DNA of 64,000 nucleotides from Candidatus Zixiibacteriota bacterium (lineage in GTDB: Bacteria; Zixibacteria; MSB-5A5; GN15; JACZUZ01), in the NCBI GenBank assembly GCA_024280835.1, contig JAJRPJ010000002.1, positions 57,141 through 121,140 of the forward strand, in the 5' to 3' direction. The translations under genes were made by a program, and so were the position numbers. Below the pieces are notes generated by a model. The model had not been told where the DNA came from. It did not search any database and was given only the letters and a program-made list of their open reading frames with translations. Of this stretch, positions 62,672 to 64,000 are shown piece by piece. The stretch's first letter is position 1. Every line of letters begins with the position of its first letter.

Positions 62672-64000
62672 TGAAAGCGCAGGCTTTGGTGTTTCCGCTT
62701 CGGGCGTTGTTCGGCTTTGCATTGGTTTGTGGTTTGCTGATGTGTGATTACTCGACATGTTCAGCTTCAGCGACAATAACAGTGGTTAATGGTGATGGGC
62801 CTAATGAGGGTTTTAATGATCCTGCGGCTTTTACGCCAGTTGGTGGAAACACTGCGACGATTATTGGTCAAGCGCGACTGAATGCTTTTCAATTCGCGGC
62901 TGATATTTGGGGGGGCTTGCTCAATAGTACGGTAGAGATCAAGATCGATGCTAACTTTGATCCAATGTTTTGCAGCGCTAGTTCTGCTGTTCTAGGAGGC
63001 GCGGGACCTAATACTGTACACTGGGATTTCCCGAATGCTCCTTTGGCGAATACACTTTATCCCGAGGCGCTGGCCAATGCGTTGGCTGGTGTTGATCAAT
63101 CTCCATCCACCGCTGATATTGGCGCGACATTCAACAGTGATCTTGATTTGCCGTCATGTTTGGGAAGCACTACTTGGTACTATGGACTTGACGCTTCACC
63201 GCCTTCAGGTAAAATTGATTTTGTTACTGTCGTGTTACATGAAATTGGGCATGGGTTAGGGTTTGCGACTTTTGTAGATGGCGCTAGTGGGCAATTGTTT
63301 TTGAGTCGTAATGACACATACATGTTTTTACTGGAAGACCACGGCGCTACTCCTACCGATTGGCCTTCGATGAACGACGCGCAGAGGATGGCCTCGGCAA
63401 TCGGAGACCCTGACTTACATTGGTTGGGGCTTGATGTAACGGCCGAAGCGGCTTCGATTCCGGTGACGAATGGGGTTCATGGAAGTGGGCATGTGCGGAT
63501 GCATGGGCCTAATCCTTTGTCGCCTGGTTCTTCGGTTTCACATTTTAGTACAGCAGTGTTTCCTAATGAATTGATGGAACCGTTTTTCACGGGTCCAGAC
63601 CACACTCCAGGGTTGGCATTGTCGCTGATGGCAGATATTGGTTGGCCTGCTCCAGCTGGTAGTGACATTGATGGGGATGGGATCCCTGATGGCATAGACA
63701 ATTGCCCGAACATAGCGAATCCTTCACAGGTAGACAGTGACGGCGATGGCAATGGTGACGCTTGCGATATTTGTCCGGGGTTTGATGATTTTGCTGATTC
63801 CGATGGAGACGGCGTTCCCGACGGTTGTGATATGTGTAATGGCTTTAGTGATTCTATTGATTCGGATGGCGATGGTGTACCTGATGGTTGCGATGTTTGT
63901 CCTGGCTTTGACGATTTAGTTGACTCAGACGGTGATGGTGTGCCAGACGGTTGTGATATATGCAACGGGTTTAATGATTCTATTGATTCTGATGGCGATG
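62668..64000 (+). CDS. Secreted zinc metalloprotease with thrombospondin type 3 repeats (3' end outside window)
   Basis: Starts at ATG 62668 (or 62671) and stays open to the right edge, about 444 residues so far. A signal peptide (FPLRALFGFALVCGLLMC…SAS) is followed by a protease domain of about 300 residues with the zinc motif VVLHEIGHGLGF (HExxH) and a later SHFSTAVFPNELMEP, typical of a family of secreted metalloproteases in environmental bacteria. From residue about 330 there are TSP3 repeats ([34 protein letters not shown]) closely matching those of the 8442-12710 protein, at the DNA level as well. The tail, probably a dockerin-like or sorting domain, is not visible. Confidence 0.9.
   Translation, partial: MMKAQALVFPLRALFGFALVCGLLMCDYSTCSASATITVVNGDGPNEGFNDPAAFTPVGGNTATIIGQARLNAFQFAADIWGGLLNSTVEIKIDANFDPMFCSASSAVLGGAGPNTVHWDFPNAPLANTLYPEALANALAGVDQSPSTADIGATFNSDLDLPSCLGSTTWYYGLDASPPSGKIDFVTVVLHEIGHGLGFATFVDGASGQLFLSRNDTYMFLLEDHGATPTDWPSMNDAQRMASAIGDPDLHWLGLDVTAEAASIPVTNGVHGSGHVRMHGPNPLSPGSSVSHFSTAVFPNELMEPFFTGPDHTPGLALSLMADIGWPAPAGSDIDGDGIPDGIDNCPNIANPSQVDSDGDGNGDACDICPGFDDFADSDGDGVPDGCDMCNGFSDSIDSDGDGVPDGCDVCPGFDDLVDSDGDGVPDGCDICNGFNDSIDSDGD

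Overview
The window looks like a chromosomal segment of a Gram-negative bacterium of the FCB supergroup, most likely an uncultured lineage such as Zixibacteria or a relative. This is an inference. It rests on several exported proteins that end either in a dockerin-like calcium-binding doublet (GD-N-DG-NI-DV…IF-GG) or in a PNPFNP…GVYFYK FlgD/type-A sorting-like domain, on outer-membrane and lipoprotein signals, and on many housekeeping genes without a clear Shine-Dalgarno while sigma70-type promoters (TTGACA-17-TATAAT) are easy to find. No rRNA, tRNA, CRISPR array, transposase or prophage gene was recognised.

Layout. 1-7700 (minus strand): a replication and repair block read as rpsU, terminator, yqeY, cvpA, mutS2, dnaG, recN (recN runs off the left edge). 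7.7-14 kb: a long non-coding stretch with palindromes and a ~200-bp structured repeat found at 8.0 kb and again at 13.0 kb, a 1422-residue secreted mosaic protein, a 36-residue lysine-rich protein, and a VOC-fold lipoprotein gene lying between repeat ends. 14-25 kb: secreted proteins (CHRD/dockerin, a 1652-residue protein with a CLCA-type zinc-protease motif, a LVIVD-repeat/dockerin protein) plus a HIT hydrolase. 25-28 kb: a lone receiver protein, then yebC, ruvC, ruvA. 28-35.8 kb: a TPR protein, a large lipoprotein with a C-terminal propeller, an uncharacterised 609-residue NPD-like protein and a SprA-related putative protease. 36-40 kb: glnA and three small or propeller proteins. 40.4-52.2 kb (plus strand): a long housekeeping run gatA, alpha/beta hydrolase, gatB, purN, purC, purH, smg, coaBC, uracil-DNA glycosylase, dnaB, closed by a clear terminator. 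52.5-55.9 kb (minus): a chemosensory module of outer-membrane protein, YfiR and methyl-accepting protein. 56-64 kb: a propeller lipoprotein, a subtilase with dockerin and sorting domain, an Rrf2 regulator, tgt, a small exported protein and a zinc metalloprotease with thrombospondin type 3 repeats cut by the right edge.

How it fits together. The core genes cover recombination and repair (recN, mutS2, ruvC, ruvA, UDG), replication (dnaG, dnaB), amidotransferase-based tRNA charging (gatA, gatB, yqeY), purine synthesis, CoA synthesis and ammonia assimilation. The accessory half is an exoproteome of calcium-binding modular proteins and proteases. The best candidates for something undescribed are the structured repeat family around the VOC gene, the OMP-YfiR-MCP sensory module, the NPD-like cysteine-rich protein family, and the mosaic CSLREA/CLCA-protease protein.
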